Positions 16,273 through 24,182 of a DNA stretch of 64,000 bases are shown piece by piece. The position numbers and the translations under genes are program-made. How positions within the stretch are numbered: position 1 is the first letter of the stretch; every line of letters starts with the position of its first letter. The DNA is from Rhodopseudomonas sp. (GTDB taxonomy: Bacteria > Pseudomonadota > Alphaproteobacteria > Rhizobiales > Xanthobacteraceae), in the NCBI GenBank assembly GCA_016124795.1, contig WGNB01000038.1, positions 94,415-158,414 on the forward strand, written 5' to 3'. The notes beneath the pieces were generated by a model. That model did not search any database, was not told the DNA's origin, and saw nothing but the letters and a program-made list of their open reading frames with translations.

Positions 16273-17196
16273 ATGGATCGCCGCACTTTTCTGGCCGCAG
16301 GCTCAAGCGCGCTGATCGGGACTGTACTGTCAGGTGGGCAACAGGCTTCGGCCGCCGTTGGCGCGTTGTCGGTGCGCGCGACCCCGGGCGGGCCTTTGCT
16401 GACACCAACCGACAAGTTCTTTGCCTATTCGCAGATGCGCTATCCGGAGACGCTGCCGACCGGCGTTGCGATCGACGGTCTGGTCAATACGCCGGCGCGT
16501 TACAACATCGACGATCTCGCCAAGCTGCCGACCATCAAAAAGATCATGACGCTGGAATGCTTCGTCAACACCGCCGGTGGGCCGCTGATCTTCAATACTC
16601 CGTTCGAAGGTGTGCCGTTGTCGGCGCTGTTCGACAAAGCCGGCATCAAGCCGGAAGCCAAATCGGCGCGGATCGAAACCAGCGACGGTCATCCGCCATT
16701 CCTGCTGCCGCTGACGGAATTGCAGCGCAAGGAAACGATGCTGGTTGCCAAACACGGCGATGCCGCGGTGCCGATGCGGCACGGCAGTCCCTATACCCGG
16801 CTGTTCATTCCCGGCGCCGGTGGCAACCACCATCCGAAATGGGTGAGCCGTATCACGCTGGTCGCCAATGCCGCGCCCGAACATCCGGCGCCGCCGATGG
16901 CCGGCTTTCTCATGCCCGCACCACCCGAGGTGGTCACGACCATGGCCGGGGTGACGCTCACCGGTTATGCCTTCACCGGCGCCGAGCCGGTCGGTAAGGT
17001 CGAGTTCTCGACCGATAACGGTTACACTTATCGCACCATGCCGCTGCCGCCGCAGCCCGATCCGGATGTCTGGATCACCTGGGACGTGACCTTTAAGCCG
17101 CCGGAGCCGGGCTTTTATGTGCTGCGGGTCAAGGCGACCAGCGCCAGCGGCCGCAAACAGGATTTTCCCGGCGTGATCGCGATCGAGGTGCGCTGA
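16273..17196 (+). CDS. Tat-exported sulfite-oxidase-family molybdoenzyme
   Basis: 307 aa. The N-terminus MDRRTFLAAGSSALIGTVLS has an RRxFL twin-arginine motif, so the folded cofactor-containing enzyme should be periplasmic. The molybdopterin domain shows TLECFVNTAGG (the Cys that ligates Mo), PMRHGSPYTRLFIPG and HHPKWVSRITLV. The last ~100 residues form the dimerisation beta domain (GVTLTGYAFTGAEPVGKVEF). The family oxidises sulfite to sulfate (SorA) or reduces sulfoxides; a haem-bearing partner is usually needed, and the triheme cytochrome two genes downstream is the obvious candidate. The usual ECVGN motif reads ECFVN here, a modest deviation. Confidence 0.9.
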   Translation: MDRRTFLAAGSSALIGTVLSGGQQASAAVGALSVRATPGGPLLTPTDKFFAYSQMRYPETLPTGVAIDGLVNTPARYNIDDLAKLPTIKKIMTLECFVNTAGGPLIFNTPFEGVPLSALFDKAGIKPEAKSARIETSDGHPPFLLPLTELQRKETMLVAKHGDAAVPMRHGSPYTRLFIPGAGGNHHPKWVSRITLVANAAPEHPAPPMAGFLMPAPPEVVTTMAGVTLTGYAFTGAEPVGKVEFSTDNGYTYRTMPLPPQPDPDVWITWDVTFKPPEPGFYVLRVKATSASGRKQDFPGVIAIEVR

Positions 17197-17197
17197 C

Positions 17198-17839
17198 ATG
17201 AAGGTCGCATCGATGGTGGCGACTTTATGGAGCGAATTGCGCGGGTTGCGCCGTGCGCTGCTGACGCTGGCGCTGTTGTTCTTCGTCATCATGTTGCTCG
17301 AAGTCGATCTCGGCCATCGGCCGATTTTGGCGCGTCAGGATTCCTGGGGCGCGCTGGTGCCGGTGGTCTGGTTGCCGATCTCGTTGCTCGCGCTGATGGC
17401 GGTGCAGGTTGCGCCGTCCTGGGCGACTTCATTGTTCGCACAGGCGGTGATGGCGATATCCGCTGCTGTCGGCATGATCGGCTCTGGGCTGCATATGATG
17501 ACCAGCGGCGTCGATCCCGACCATCTTGCCCGCGCTTTCTCCAGCAATGTTTGGGGTGGACCGGCTTCGCCGAACTGGCCGGTGGCGATTGCGCTCGCCT
17601 CGGTGCTTGGTTTCATCGCCGTCACCAGTGCCCAGCGCGACGGTGAAACGCTGCCGGATCGAGCCTTGGGCGCGACCGCGATTATCGCCGATCTGCTGAT
17701 CGTGGCCGGGTGCGGCTTCGCGGCGGTGCCGTCGCTGGTGTTGCCGAGCGCCGTCTGTCTGGTCGTGGCGGCGCTGTTGCTGCTGGCGACGCTGCTTGCG
17801 CTACTTATTAACGCACGAACGGAAAGGGCCATGCCATGA
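17198..17839 (+). CDS. Polytopic membrane protein, paralogue of the gene at 18393
   Basis: 213 aa with about six membrane segments. Starts 1 nt after the molybdoenzyme stop. It resembles the protein encoded at 18393-18992: both begin with a hydrophobic helix ending in LLEVDLGH / FIEVYLYH, continue with ALVPVVWLPISLLAL / ALVPLVASPLAIL, and share a GxxxH segment (MIGSGLHMMTSG / VVGAAIHIAIHA) and a downstream NVW-G-P block. The conserved His in mid-membrane could bind haem or quinone. I know no named family for it. Confidence 0.75.
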   Translation: MKVASMVATLWSELRGLRRALLTLALLFFVIMLLEVDLGHRPILARQDSWGALVPVVWLPISLLALMAVQVAPSWATSLFAQAVMAISAAVGMIGSGLHMMTSGVDPDHLARAFSSNVWGGPASPNWPVAIALASVLGFIAVTSAQRDGETLPDRALGATAIIADLLIVAGCGFAAVPSLVLPSAVCLVVAALLLLATLLALLINARTERAMP

Positions 17840-18390
17840 CGCGCAAGGCGTTGTTGGTCAATACGCTGCTCGCGGTCGGAGCGATTGTTATCGTTGTGGG
17901 TGGGTTTTTCGCCACTTTCGCGATGTGGCGCCACCTTGACGAGGCTCGCGCGGTTTCGCTCGGCATTCCCTATACAGAATTCAACTGGAAGACGGCGCAT
18001 GCCCAGGAACGCGGTTGCGTCGCCTGCCATGCCGATCATCTGGCGGAGGACGTCAACCGTCTCGTGGTGGCACGCAAGAAACCGGTGCAGCACGGCATCT
18101 TTGTTACCAGTTATGACATCCCGATGCGGGTTGAGGACTGCTTCATCTGTCACGGCAAATCCTTTGCCGCCAGCATGCACTCGCGCCATCTGCATGCGGC
18201 CGCTTTCACCAACATGGGCGGCAATTGCGATTCCTGCCACACCATGGTGAACGGCAAGATGGTGCTCTACGACGATCAGTCGCGCTACGATGTCATCAAT
18301 GGGGTCAGTTTCAAACCGACGCCGGCTTTTACCTCGCAATCGACCGATAGCCTGATCGATGGCCTCAAGAGCGTAGCGAAAGCGAACTGA
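17836..18390 (+). CDS. Membrane-anchored triheme c-type cytochrome
   Basis: 184 aa. An N-terminal membrane anchor (residues about 8-30) is followed by a periplasmic domain with three CxxCH haem-binding motifs: CVACH, CFICH and CDSCH. Extra histidines (MHSRHLHAAAF) could be distal ligands for bis-His haems. Overlaps the upstream membrane gene by 4 nt and precedes the next by 2 nt. I infer that it carries electrons between the periplasmic molybdoenzyme and a membrane partner; direction is not known. It resembles small NapC/NirT-like cytochromes only in layout. Confidence 0.88.
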   Translation: MTRKALLVNTLLAVGAIVIVVGGFFATFAMWRHLDEARAVSLGIPYTEFNWKTAHAQERGCVACHADHLAEDVNRLVVARKKPVQHGIFVTSYDIPMRVEDCFICHGKSFAASMHSRHLHAAAFTNMGGNCDSCHTMVNGKMVLYDDQSRYDVINGVSFKPTPAFTSQSTDSLIDGLKSVAKAN

Positions 18391-18392
18391 CC

Positions 18393-18992
18393 ATGCTGGG
18401 CCGTCTCCTCATTGTGGTCGCGATGATGTTGTTCGGCCCGTTATTTATCGAGGTCTATCTTTATCACCCGATGATCGCGCTTGAACACGATATGGCGGCG
18501 CTGGTGCCGCTAGTGGCGAGCCCTTTGGCGATCCTGACCGGCTTTCTGATGCTGGCTGTCGATCGTCGAATGACGGCCGGCCTGTTCGGGCTGGTCTGCC
18601 TGGGCGAAGTAGCGGTCGGCGTTGTCGGTGCGGCGATCCATATCGCCATCCACGCGCCTTCGTTTGCGAGCCTGGTGACCGAGCCAAACGTCTGGCTTGG
18701 TAATCCGCCGCCATTGGTGCCGTTGTCATTTGCTGCCGCCGGTTGTCTCGGACTGATCCCGGTTGTCTTGCCCGGGCAACGGTTGATGCTGGAACCGCCG
18801 GTAGCGATCGCCCGTATTCTTTATGCGTTGGCTGCATTGTGCGGTCTGGTTGCCGTGGTGACCGGCGCGCAGGCCGAGGCCGGCGTCATCGCCTTGTGCG
18901 CGGTGATCGCAGCGCTGGGCTTCGGTTCGTTCGGTTATGTCGCAGAAGCCGGCATGCTGGCTTATGGGTTATGGCGCGACCGCGCGGCTTGA
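18393..18992 (+). CDS. Polytopic membrane protein, paralogue of the gene at 17198
   Basis: 199 aa, about six membrane helices. Its aligned blocks with the protein at 17198 (FIEVYLYHPMIALEHDMAAL, GAAIHIAIH, NVWLGNPPPLVP) show an ancient duplication on either side of the triheme cytochrome. Two His residues (IHIAIH) line one helix. The last 24 nt overlap, tail to tail, the convergent PPDK-like gene. Probable membrane electron-transfer or quinone partner of the cytochrome (inference). Confidence 0.75.
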   Translation: MLGRLLIVVAMMLFGPLFIEVYLYHPMIALEHDMAALVPLVASPLAILTGFLMLAVDRRMTAGLFGLVCLGEVAVGVVGAAIHIAIHAPSFASLVTEPNVWLGNPPPLVPLSFAAAGCLGLIPVVLPGQRLMLEPPVAIARILYALAALCGLVAVVTGAQAEAGVIALCAVIAALGFGSFGYVAEAGMLAYGLWRDRAA

Positions 18993-20573
18993 CCGGTCCG
19001 GCGACTTGGTGCGCCAGCTATTGACTTCGGCCAGTTCGGCGTCGGGGCTTTCTTCCACCACATCGCAGCGGCCGAGGTAGAGAGTCCCGGTCTCGCCATC
19101 GATTGAGAGCCAATCGCCTTCCTTAATCGGCGCGTCGGCCAGTTTCGCGCGCGCGCCCGGCGCGACGCCAAGTGCGGCGCAACCAACCACGCAGGGCTTG
19201 CCCATTTGGCGCGCTACCAGTGCGGCATGGGCGGTACGGCCGCCGATCGCGGTAACGATGCCAGTAGCGACCGAAAATCCGGCGACATCAGCGGTGCTGG
19301 TATCGGGCCGCACCAGAATGATGGGGTCGCCGGCCGCGGCCAGCCGGGCGGCGCTATCGGAATCGAAGGCAATGCGTCCGACAGCGATGCCGGCCGAGGC
19401 GCCGATACCATGGGCGACGGGGTCGTGCGCCGTCGCGAAATGCGGTTGGGTCAGCTTGTCGAGTGGTATGCCCTCCAGCCGCTGCAAGCCCTGCGCCGGC
19501 GTGATCAAACCCTCGCGCACCAGTTCGATGGCGAAACGCAGCGCTGCGATCGGTGTGCGCTTGGCGGCGCGGGTCTGGAGGATCCACAGATGACCGTCCT
19601 CAATGGTGAATTCGACGTCCTGGACGTCAGCGAAGTCACGCTCCAGCAGCGTCAGGGTGTCGCGTAATTGGGTTGCGACCGCCGGCAGTCTTTGCCGGAT
19701 GACGTGTTCCGTATCGGGTGTGCGTGCGCCGGAGACAACGTCCTCGCCTTGCGCGCCGAACAATACGTCGATCACCGGTTCGGCCGAACCTGTCGAGGGA
19801 TCGCGCGAGAAGGCGACGCCGGCACCGGATTTGAGATTGCGGTTGCCGTAAACCATGGCCTGCACGGTGACGGCAGTGCCTTTGAGGTCGTCGAGGCCTT
19901 CCAACCGGCGATAGGTTTGCGCGCGTGGGCTGGTCCAGGAGCGATAGACTGCGTTGGCCGCCGCCGTCAGTTGTTTGAACGGATCGTCGGGCATGGCGTC
20001 GTCTCCGCCGTCGATGAGATCGAGATGGTCCGCGGCCAAACGCTCAAGCGCTTCGCCATCCAGACTTTGCTCGCCGCCGACACCTTCCATCGCGATCATC
20101 GCCTTGAGCCGGGCTTTGAACGGCGCCGGGTCGAGGCCGAGCACGACGTCGGCATAGCTTTCGAGGAAACGGTGACGGCAATCCCAGGCAAAGCGCGGAT
20201 TGCATGTGGCGCGGATCAGGCCCCTGACGGCGTCGGCGCTGCAGCCGACGTTGAGCACGGTGTCGAGCATGCCGGGCATCGAGCGCGCCGCGCCCGAGCG
20301 TACCGACACCAGCAGCGGATTGCGTCGGTCGCCGAAGATTCGGCCGGTGGCGCTTTCCAGGAAGGCAATGCCGTCGCGCAGGCCGATAGCGATCTGACGG
20401 TGGGCGTCCTTGTCGCCGGCGACGATGGCCGCGCACAATTCGATCGGCAACACGAAGGCGGGCGGAACCGGCAGGCCGAGCGCCGCCATGCGCGCCAGAT
20501 TGGCGGCTTTGCCACCGACGATCTCGGCTGTGGGTTGCTCGGTCGAGCCGGCGCCGATGCGGACAATCTGCAT
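18969..20573 (-). CDS. PPDK-like protein lacking the PEP/pyruvate domain
   Basis: 534 aa. The N-terminal ATP-grasp part of pyruvate phosphate dikinase is clear (IVGGKAANLARMAALGLPVP, LLVSVRSGAARSMPGMLDTV), followed by the swivelling phosphohistidine domain with GGRTAHAALVARQMGKPCVV, whose His accepts phosphate. Full-length PPDK is about 880-900 aa; the C-terminal TIM barrel that binds PEP/pyruvate is absent, since the gene stops soon after DGETGTLYLG. It therefore cannot be a complete dikinase and may phosphorylate a partner. It is the last of a four-gene minus-strand run, 17 nt after the PhoU-like gene. Confidence 0.88.
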   Translation of the reverse strand: MQIVRIGAGSTEQPTAEIVGGKAANLARMAALGLPVPPAFVLPIELCAAIVAGDKDAHRQIAIGLRDGIAFLESATGRIFGDRRNPLLVSVRSGAARSMPGMLDTVLNVGCSADAVRGLIRATCNPRFAWDCRHRFLESYADVVLGLDPAPFKARLKAMIAMEGVGGEQSLDGEALERLAADHLDLIDGGDDAMPDDPFKQLTAAANAVYRSWTSPRAQTYRRLEGLDDLKGTAVTVQAMVYGNRNLKSGAGVAFSRDPSTGSAEPVIDVLFGAQGEDVVSGARTPDTEHVIRQRLPAVATQLRDTLTLLERDFADVQDVEFTIEDGHLWILQTRAAKRTPIAALRFAIELVREGLITPAQGLQRLEGIPLDKLTQPHFATAHDPVAHGIGASAGIAVGRIAFDSDSAARLAAAGDPIILVRPDTSTADVAGFSVATGIVTAIGGRTAHAALVARQMGKPCVVGCAALGVAPGARAKLADAPIKEGDWLSIDGETGTLYLGRCDVVEESPDAELAEVNSWRTKSPDRSSRAVAP

Positions 20574-20590
20574 GGAATGGGTATCCTCGT

Positions 20591-22519
20591 TCAGGTCTTG
20601 AGATCGGCCAGCACGCGTTCGCGCAGCAGGTGGCCGAAGCCGGCGAAGCGGTCGGTCGCCCGCTCGATGGCGCGGGTCAGTTCGAGTACCGACAGCGCGG
20701 TCTTCTGGTCGAAGTCGCCGCGCAGAACGATCGCGGTAATGGCGCGTTCGGCGCGGTCGCCTTCGTGCTCGGCCTCGATCAACCGGGCTATCGCGGCGAA
20801 GGCGTCTTCCGAGTCGATTTGCCGCCCGTCCGGCACATCGGCGGCGGCCGACGCGCCGGTGGCCGCGGCTTCGGCGCCTTCGACGGCGGCGGCGCAGAGC
20901 GTGGCAAGCGGCGCCAGCAGTTTCGCGTCGATCGCTTCCGGCACCAGCGAGGCGATGAAGGCGGCCTGTTCGAGTTCGTCGATGGTCTGCTCGGCCTGAT
21001 TCACCAACAGTTCGATCGAGCGGTCGGCCTCGAAGCGTTCGATCTCCTGGCGGGCGTCGAGTGCGATCCGGTCGGCCTTTTCCTCGATGTGGTGAGCCTG
21101 TGCCGCGAGCGCGGCGCGGTCGAACGGGCGGGTCGCCTGCTGCTCGGCAATGAATTGAGCAATGCCGGCGGCGATGTCGCGCGCCAATCCGGTCTGGCGG
21201 ACGACGATGGCCAGCAGCAGGCGATCGACACGTTGCAGGTGGCGCACCAGATCGGCTTCGATCCGGTCACGCGCCAACCGTACGGAGCCGCCTTCGAGCA
21301 GCGCTTCGGCCGAGACCCGTAACACGGTCTTGAGGAAATCCATCGCGGCCTCACGGCCGAGCGCATGATCGAGCCGTTCGCCGAAGCCGATGCGGGTCGG
21401 CGTGGCGTGGTGGACGGCGGAAGCGACCAGTTCGTCGCCGCCAAGCGCGAGGAAGCCGCGATGGCCGACGCGATGGCGCGCCGCCCAGTCGAGCACGGCG
21501 ATGGCGTCGGCTTTGGCGATCCAGTTGCGCAGTACCTTGCGTGCCTTGTTCCAGTCGATCAGGAAGACCAGCGATGCGCCGATCGTTTCGAGAAAGGCGT
21601 CGCGTGCTTTCGTGTCGGACGCGATGAACTGGCCGGTGACTAAATAGAATACACCGTCATCGCCGAGACCCTCGGCGCTCTTGCGGTCGAGTCCGCTCCA
21701 CTGAACGGCAAAGTCGCGAAACAGCCCGGTAAAGAACCGGGCGCGCGCCAGATGGACGTCGGTATAGGTAACCGTCACGGTATCGCCGTCGACGGCGATG
21801 ACGACGACATGGGCGTCGGTTTCGCCGATGTCGTTTTGGATGATGAGGCGGGCGCCCGCGCGCGCTGCCGTGGTCGCCAGACCGGGATGGTCGAATTTCA
21901 GTTTCCGGGTCGCGTCGAGGCCGCGCATGAAGGCTTCGACCACTGGCCGGTCTTGCGCGCTCAGACCGTGCACGTGAGCGCCGGCGAATTCCTCTTCGGC
22001 ATGTTCGGCGGCCAGCCGGTTGAGTGCCTTGTGCAGGTCCATTACCAGCCGATGCAGGCTGCCGCCATTGCCGCCGGAAATATGTGTGAGCCGGCCGATC
22101 TGCGACAGTTCGAGGGTGTCGGCCGGTTGCGGTGAGGCGGCCGAGCGCAACACCGTCAGGCGCTGGCGGGCGCTGTCGCCGGCCTCCGGGTCGCCGGCCC
22201 GGACGGCATCGATCATCGCCTCGACGTCGCCCCAGATCGCGGCTTCGAGCGCGCGGAGTCCGGTCGCCAAGATCCGCGCGTCGGCGATCAGGGCCGCGCT
22301 ATTGACCAGGGCTTCCATCGCCATCGTATCGATGCCGGCTTGGCGGCATTCGTCGTTCAGATTGAAGCGGCTGCCGGCCGGGTCATGGGCGTGGCGAGCC
22401 GCCGCCTGCAATACGCTGAGGCGTACCTTGACCCGGTCATTGGCGGCCAACCCCTGCGCGATCCGCGCCGGCAGCAGGATTTCGGTCTGGCCAAGTTCTT
22501 CGATGATCTGCGATTTCAT
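20591..22519 (-). CDS. Large cytoplasmic protein with C-terminal PhoU-like helices
   Basis: 642 aa from ATG at 22519, chosen because GAGGAG precedes it; an in-frame start 45 nt upstream lacks a ribosome site. The N-terminal ~400 residues are not recognised and include a beta-rich stretch (ARLIIQNDIGETDAHVVVIA). The last ~250 residues are helical and acidic (EEKADRIALDARQEIERFEA, IELLVNQAEQTIDELEQAAF, ARLIEAEHEGDRAERAITAI), the pattern of PhoU/DUF47 phosphate-regulatory proteins. Its tight pairing with the PPDK-like protein suggests the two act together in phosphate or phosphoryl control (inference). Confidence 0.7.
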   Translation of the reverse strand: MKSQIIEELGQTEILLPARIAQGLAANDRVKVRLSVLQAAARHAHDPAGSRFNLNDECRQAGIDTMAMEALVNSAALIADARILATGLRALEAAIWGDVEAMIDAVRAGDPEAGDSARQRLTVLRSAASPQPADTLELSQIGRLTHISGGNGGSLHRLVMDLHKALNRLAAEHAEEEFAGAHVHGLSAQDRPVVEAFMRGLDATRKLKFDHPGLATTAARAGARLIIQNDIGETDAHVVVIAVDGDTVTVTYTDVHLARARFFTGLFRDFAVQWSGLDRKSAEGLGDDGVFYLVTGQFIASDTKARDAFLETIGASLVFLIDWNKARKVLRNWIAKADAIAVLDWAARHRVGHRGFLALGGDELVASAVHHATPTRIGFGERLDHALGREAAMDFLKTVLRVSAEALLEGGSVRLARDRIEADLVRHLQRVDRLLLAIVVRQTGLARDIAAGIAQFIAEQQATRPFDRAALAAQAHHIEEKADRIALDARQEIERFEADRSIELLVNQAEQTIDELEQAAFIASLVPEAIDAKLLAPLATLCAAAVEGAEAAATGASAAADVPDGRQIDSEDAFAAIARLIEAEHEGDRAERAITAIVLRGDFDQKTALSVLELTRAIERATDRFAGFGHLLRERVLADLKT

Positions 22520-22645
22520 CTGCCTGCTCCTCGGAGAAGGCATTAGCGCACGGGATTGTGACAACAGCTTTGAGCTGGATCATTCACCGAAATGTCATAA
22601 TCGACGCCTTGGTCGACGAGCCGCACCGCCGGCCCATGATCGGTC

Positions 22646-23185
22646 TTAGGAGGCGGCCGGCCGATAAGCGATCGCTTCCGCGATGAGATGTCCGGCCTGT
22701 GGCGGCGTCGCGTCCATCGATGTGACCGATGTCCGGTGGCGTGCAAGCAGGGCGGTGACGTTATGAAGGATGGCGTCGGCTGGCGTCGTCCGCTGCGCCG
22801 GGGAGTTGTGGTCGACGAGGTCGCGGCTCAACGCATACAGCATTGCCTGCTCGATTTGTTCGGCGCGCAATTCCAATTGGGCGATCTGCGCCCGTAATTC
22901 CTGCGCGGCGGGCTCGCTCATGGTCGGCAGCGGCTTGAGCCTCTGGCGGATGGTCCGCAATGGGCGCACTGCAGTGTCGCGCCAGACAGCAATGTTGGCA
23001 TCGATCGATGTCAGTGTCTCGTCGGATAGCGTGAGCGCGTAAGCATGGCCGAGCCATGCGACGAACAACAGGAAATTGACATCGACGTTGCGTTCGTTCT
23101 GAAGCGCCAGGCATTCGGTGGCGACGCCGGGCCTGGCGTAGACCGAGAGCGAGAATGCCCAGAACGGATTGTTGCAATCGAGCAT
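22646..23185 (-). CDS. TIGR02444-family protein (DUF2390)
   Basis: 179 aa, soluble and helical. The start reads NPFWAFSLSVYARPGVATEC and NVDVNFLLFVAWLG, which I recognise as the family's N-terminal signature. Function is not established. It lies 16 nt after UbiX and 126 nt before the PhoU-like gene. Confidence 0.82.
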   Translation of the reverse strand: MLDCNNPFWAFSLSVYARPGVATECLALQNERNVDVNFLLFVAWLGHAYALTLSDETLTSIDANIAVWRDTAVRPLRTIRQRLKPLPTMSEPAAQELRAQIAQLELRAEQIEQAMLYALSRDLVDHNSPAQRTTPADAILHNVTALLARHRTSVTSMDATPPQAGHLIAEAIAYRPAAS

Positions 23186-23201
23186 CGAGGCGTGCCCGCG
23201 C

Positions 23202-23834
23202 TCAGCGCGGCGTCTTGGCTTTTGGCCGCGTCAGGTCGCCGGTCCAACGCCGCACCAGATTGAGATCGATGTCGAACAGGTCGAGCACTCGGCCCAGCGT
23301 ATGGTCGATCATGTCTTCGAGCGAGGTCGGCTGGGTGTAGAAAGCCGGGACCGGCGGATAGACGATGGCGCCGGCTTCGGTCACCGCTGCCATGTTGCGG
23401 ATATGGCCGAGATGTAGCGGCGTTTCGCGCAGCATGAGCACGACGCGGCGGCGCTCTTTCAAAGCCACGTCGGCGGCGCGTGAAATCAGGTTGGCGGTCA
23501 CGCCGGTGGCGATCTCCGCCATGGTCTTGATCGAGCAGGGCGCAACCACCATGCCGAGATTGCGGAACGAGCCGCTGGAACAGGCCGCGCCGATATCCTG
23601 ATTGGAATGCACGACATCGGCCAGCGCTTCCACGTCGGCGACTTTGTAGTTCGTCTCGGAGGCTAGCGTCAGATGCGCGGCGCGCGACATCACCAGATGG
23701 GTTTCGATTTCGCTGTCCTTCAACAGTTCCAGAAGCCTTACGCCGTAGATCGCGCCCGATGCGCCGCTGATGCCGATGATGAGGCGCTTGGCCGGATCGT
23801 TGGAGTTCTTGTCGCGTTTGGCATTGTGCAGCAC
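23202..23834 (-). CDS. ubiX: UbiX/Pad1-family flavin prenyltransferase
   Basis: 210 aa from GTG at 23834; a GTG 63 nt upstream would add Arg-rich residues absent from the family. UbiX joins dimethylallyl phosphate to FMN to make prenyl-FMN for UbiD decarboxylases. Diagnostic stretches are IIGISGASGAIYGVRLLELL, SSGSFRNLGMVVAPCS and LMLRETPLHLGHIRNMAAVT. No UbiD is in the window. It may serve ubiquinone synthesis or an aromatic decarboxylase elsewhere. Confidence 0.92.
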   Translation of the reverse strand: MLHNAKRDKNSNDPAKRLIIGISGASGAIYGVRLLELLKDSEIETHLVMSRAAHLTLASETNYKVADVEALADVVHSNQDIGAACSSGSFRNLGMVVAPCSIKTMAEIATGVTANLISRAADVALKERRRVVLMLRETPLHLGHIRNMAAVTEAGAIVYPPVPAFYTQPTSLEDMIDHTLGRVLDLFDIDLNLVRRWTGDLTRPKAKTPR

Positions 23835-24182
23835 GGAGCGGGTTTTCCTTGACCGGAGATCGTGGCGCGGCGGCCGGACCGCGGCTGGCACCGGCACTAT
23901 ATTTCGTGCCTCTAGATTACAGCAGATAAAGCCCTGCCGCTAACGCGAATTTGGCGGCAATTCCGGGGCCTCCGCAAGGCGCTCAAGGCGACGATAGCAG
24001 GGGTGTTCGCCGCTTGGGCGCTCACGATAGCATCCCTTGTGACATGGCTGAATTTGTCGTTGTCCCTGCCTTGGCGGCGGTGCTACCTCATTTGGGCTAT
24101 ACGAAATGGGCGGCATTGACGCTTGCCGGATGCGGGCCGACGGGGCTTTTCGGCCGGATTTTGTCTTTACGCGGAGTAAACC
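23835..24182. other. Intergenic region between ubiX and the dehydratase (348 nt)
   Basis: Divergent promoter region. Just before the dehydratase ATG there is a ribosome site, GCGGAG, at spacing 7. No clear palindrome, terminator or small gene was seen; short frames here are Arg-rich shadows. Confidence 0.5.

Noticed and set aside
14795..16408. Minus-strand frame (537 codons) under the Cys-Pro repeat and His-rich genes
   Set aside because: Low-complexity Arg/Ser/Thr sequence; the plus strand has well-spaced starts in a continuous operon.
22581..22598. Pho-box-like sequence CATTCAC-CGAA-ATGTCAT
   Set aside because: Only a partial match, and it reads on the plus strand while both neighbouring genes are on the minus strand.
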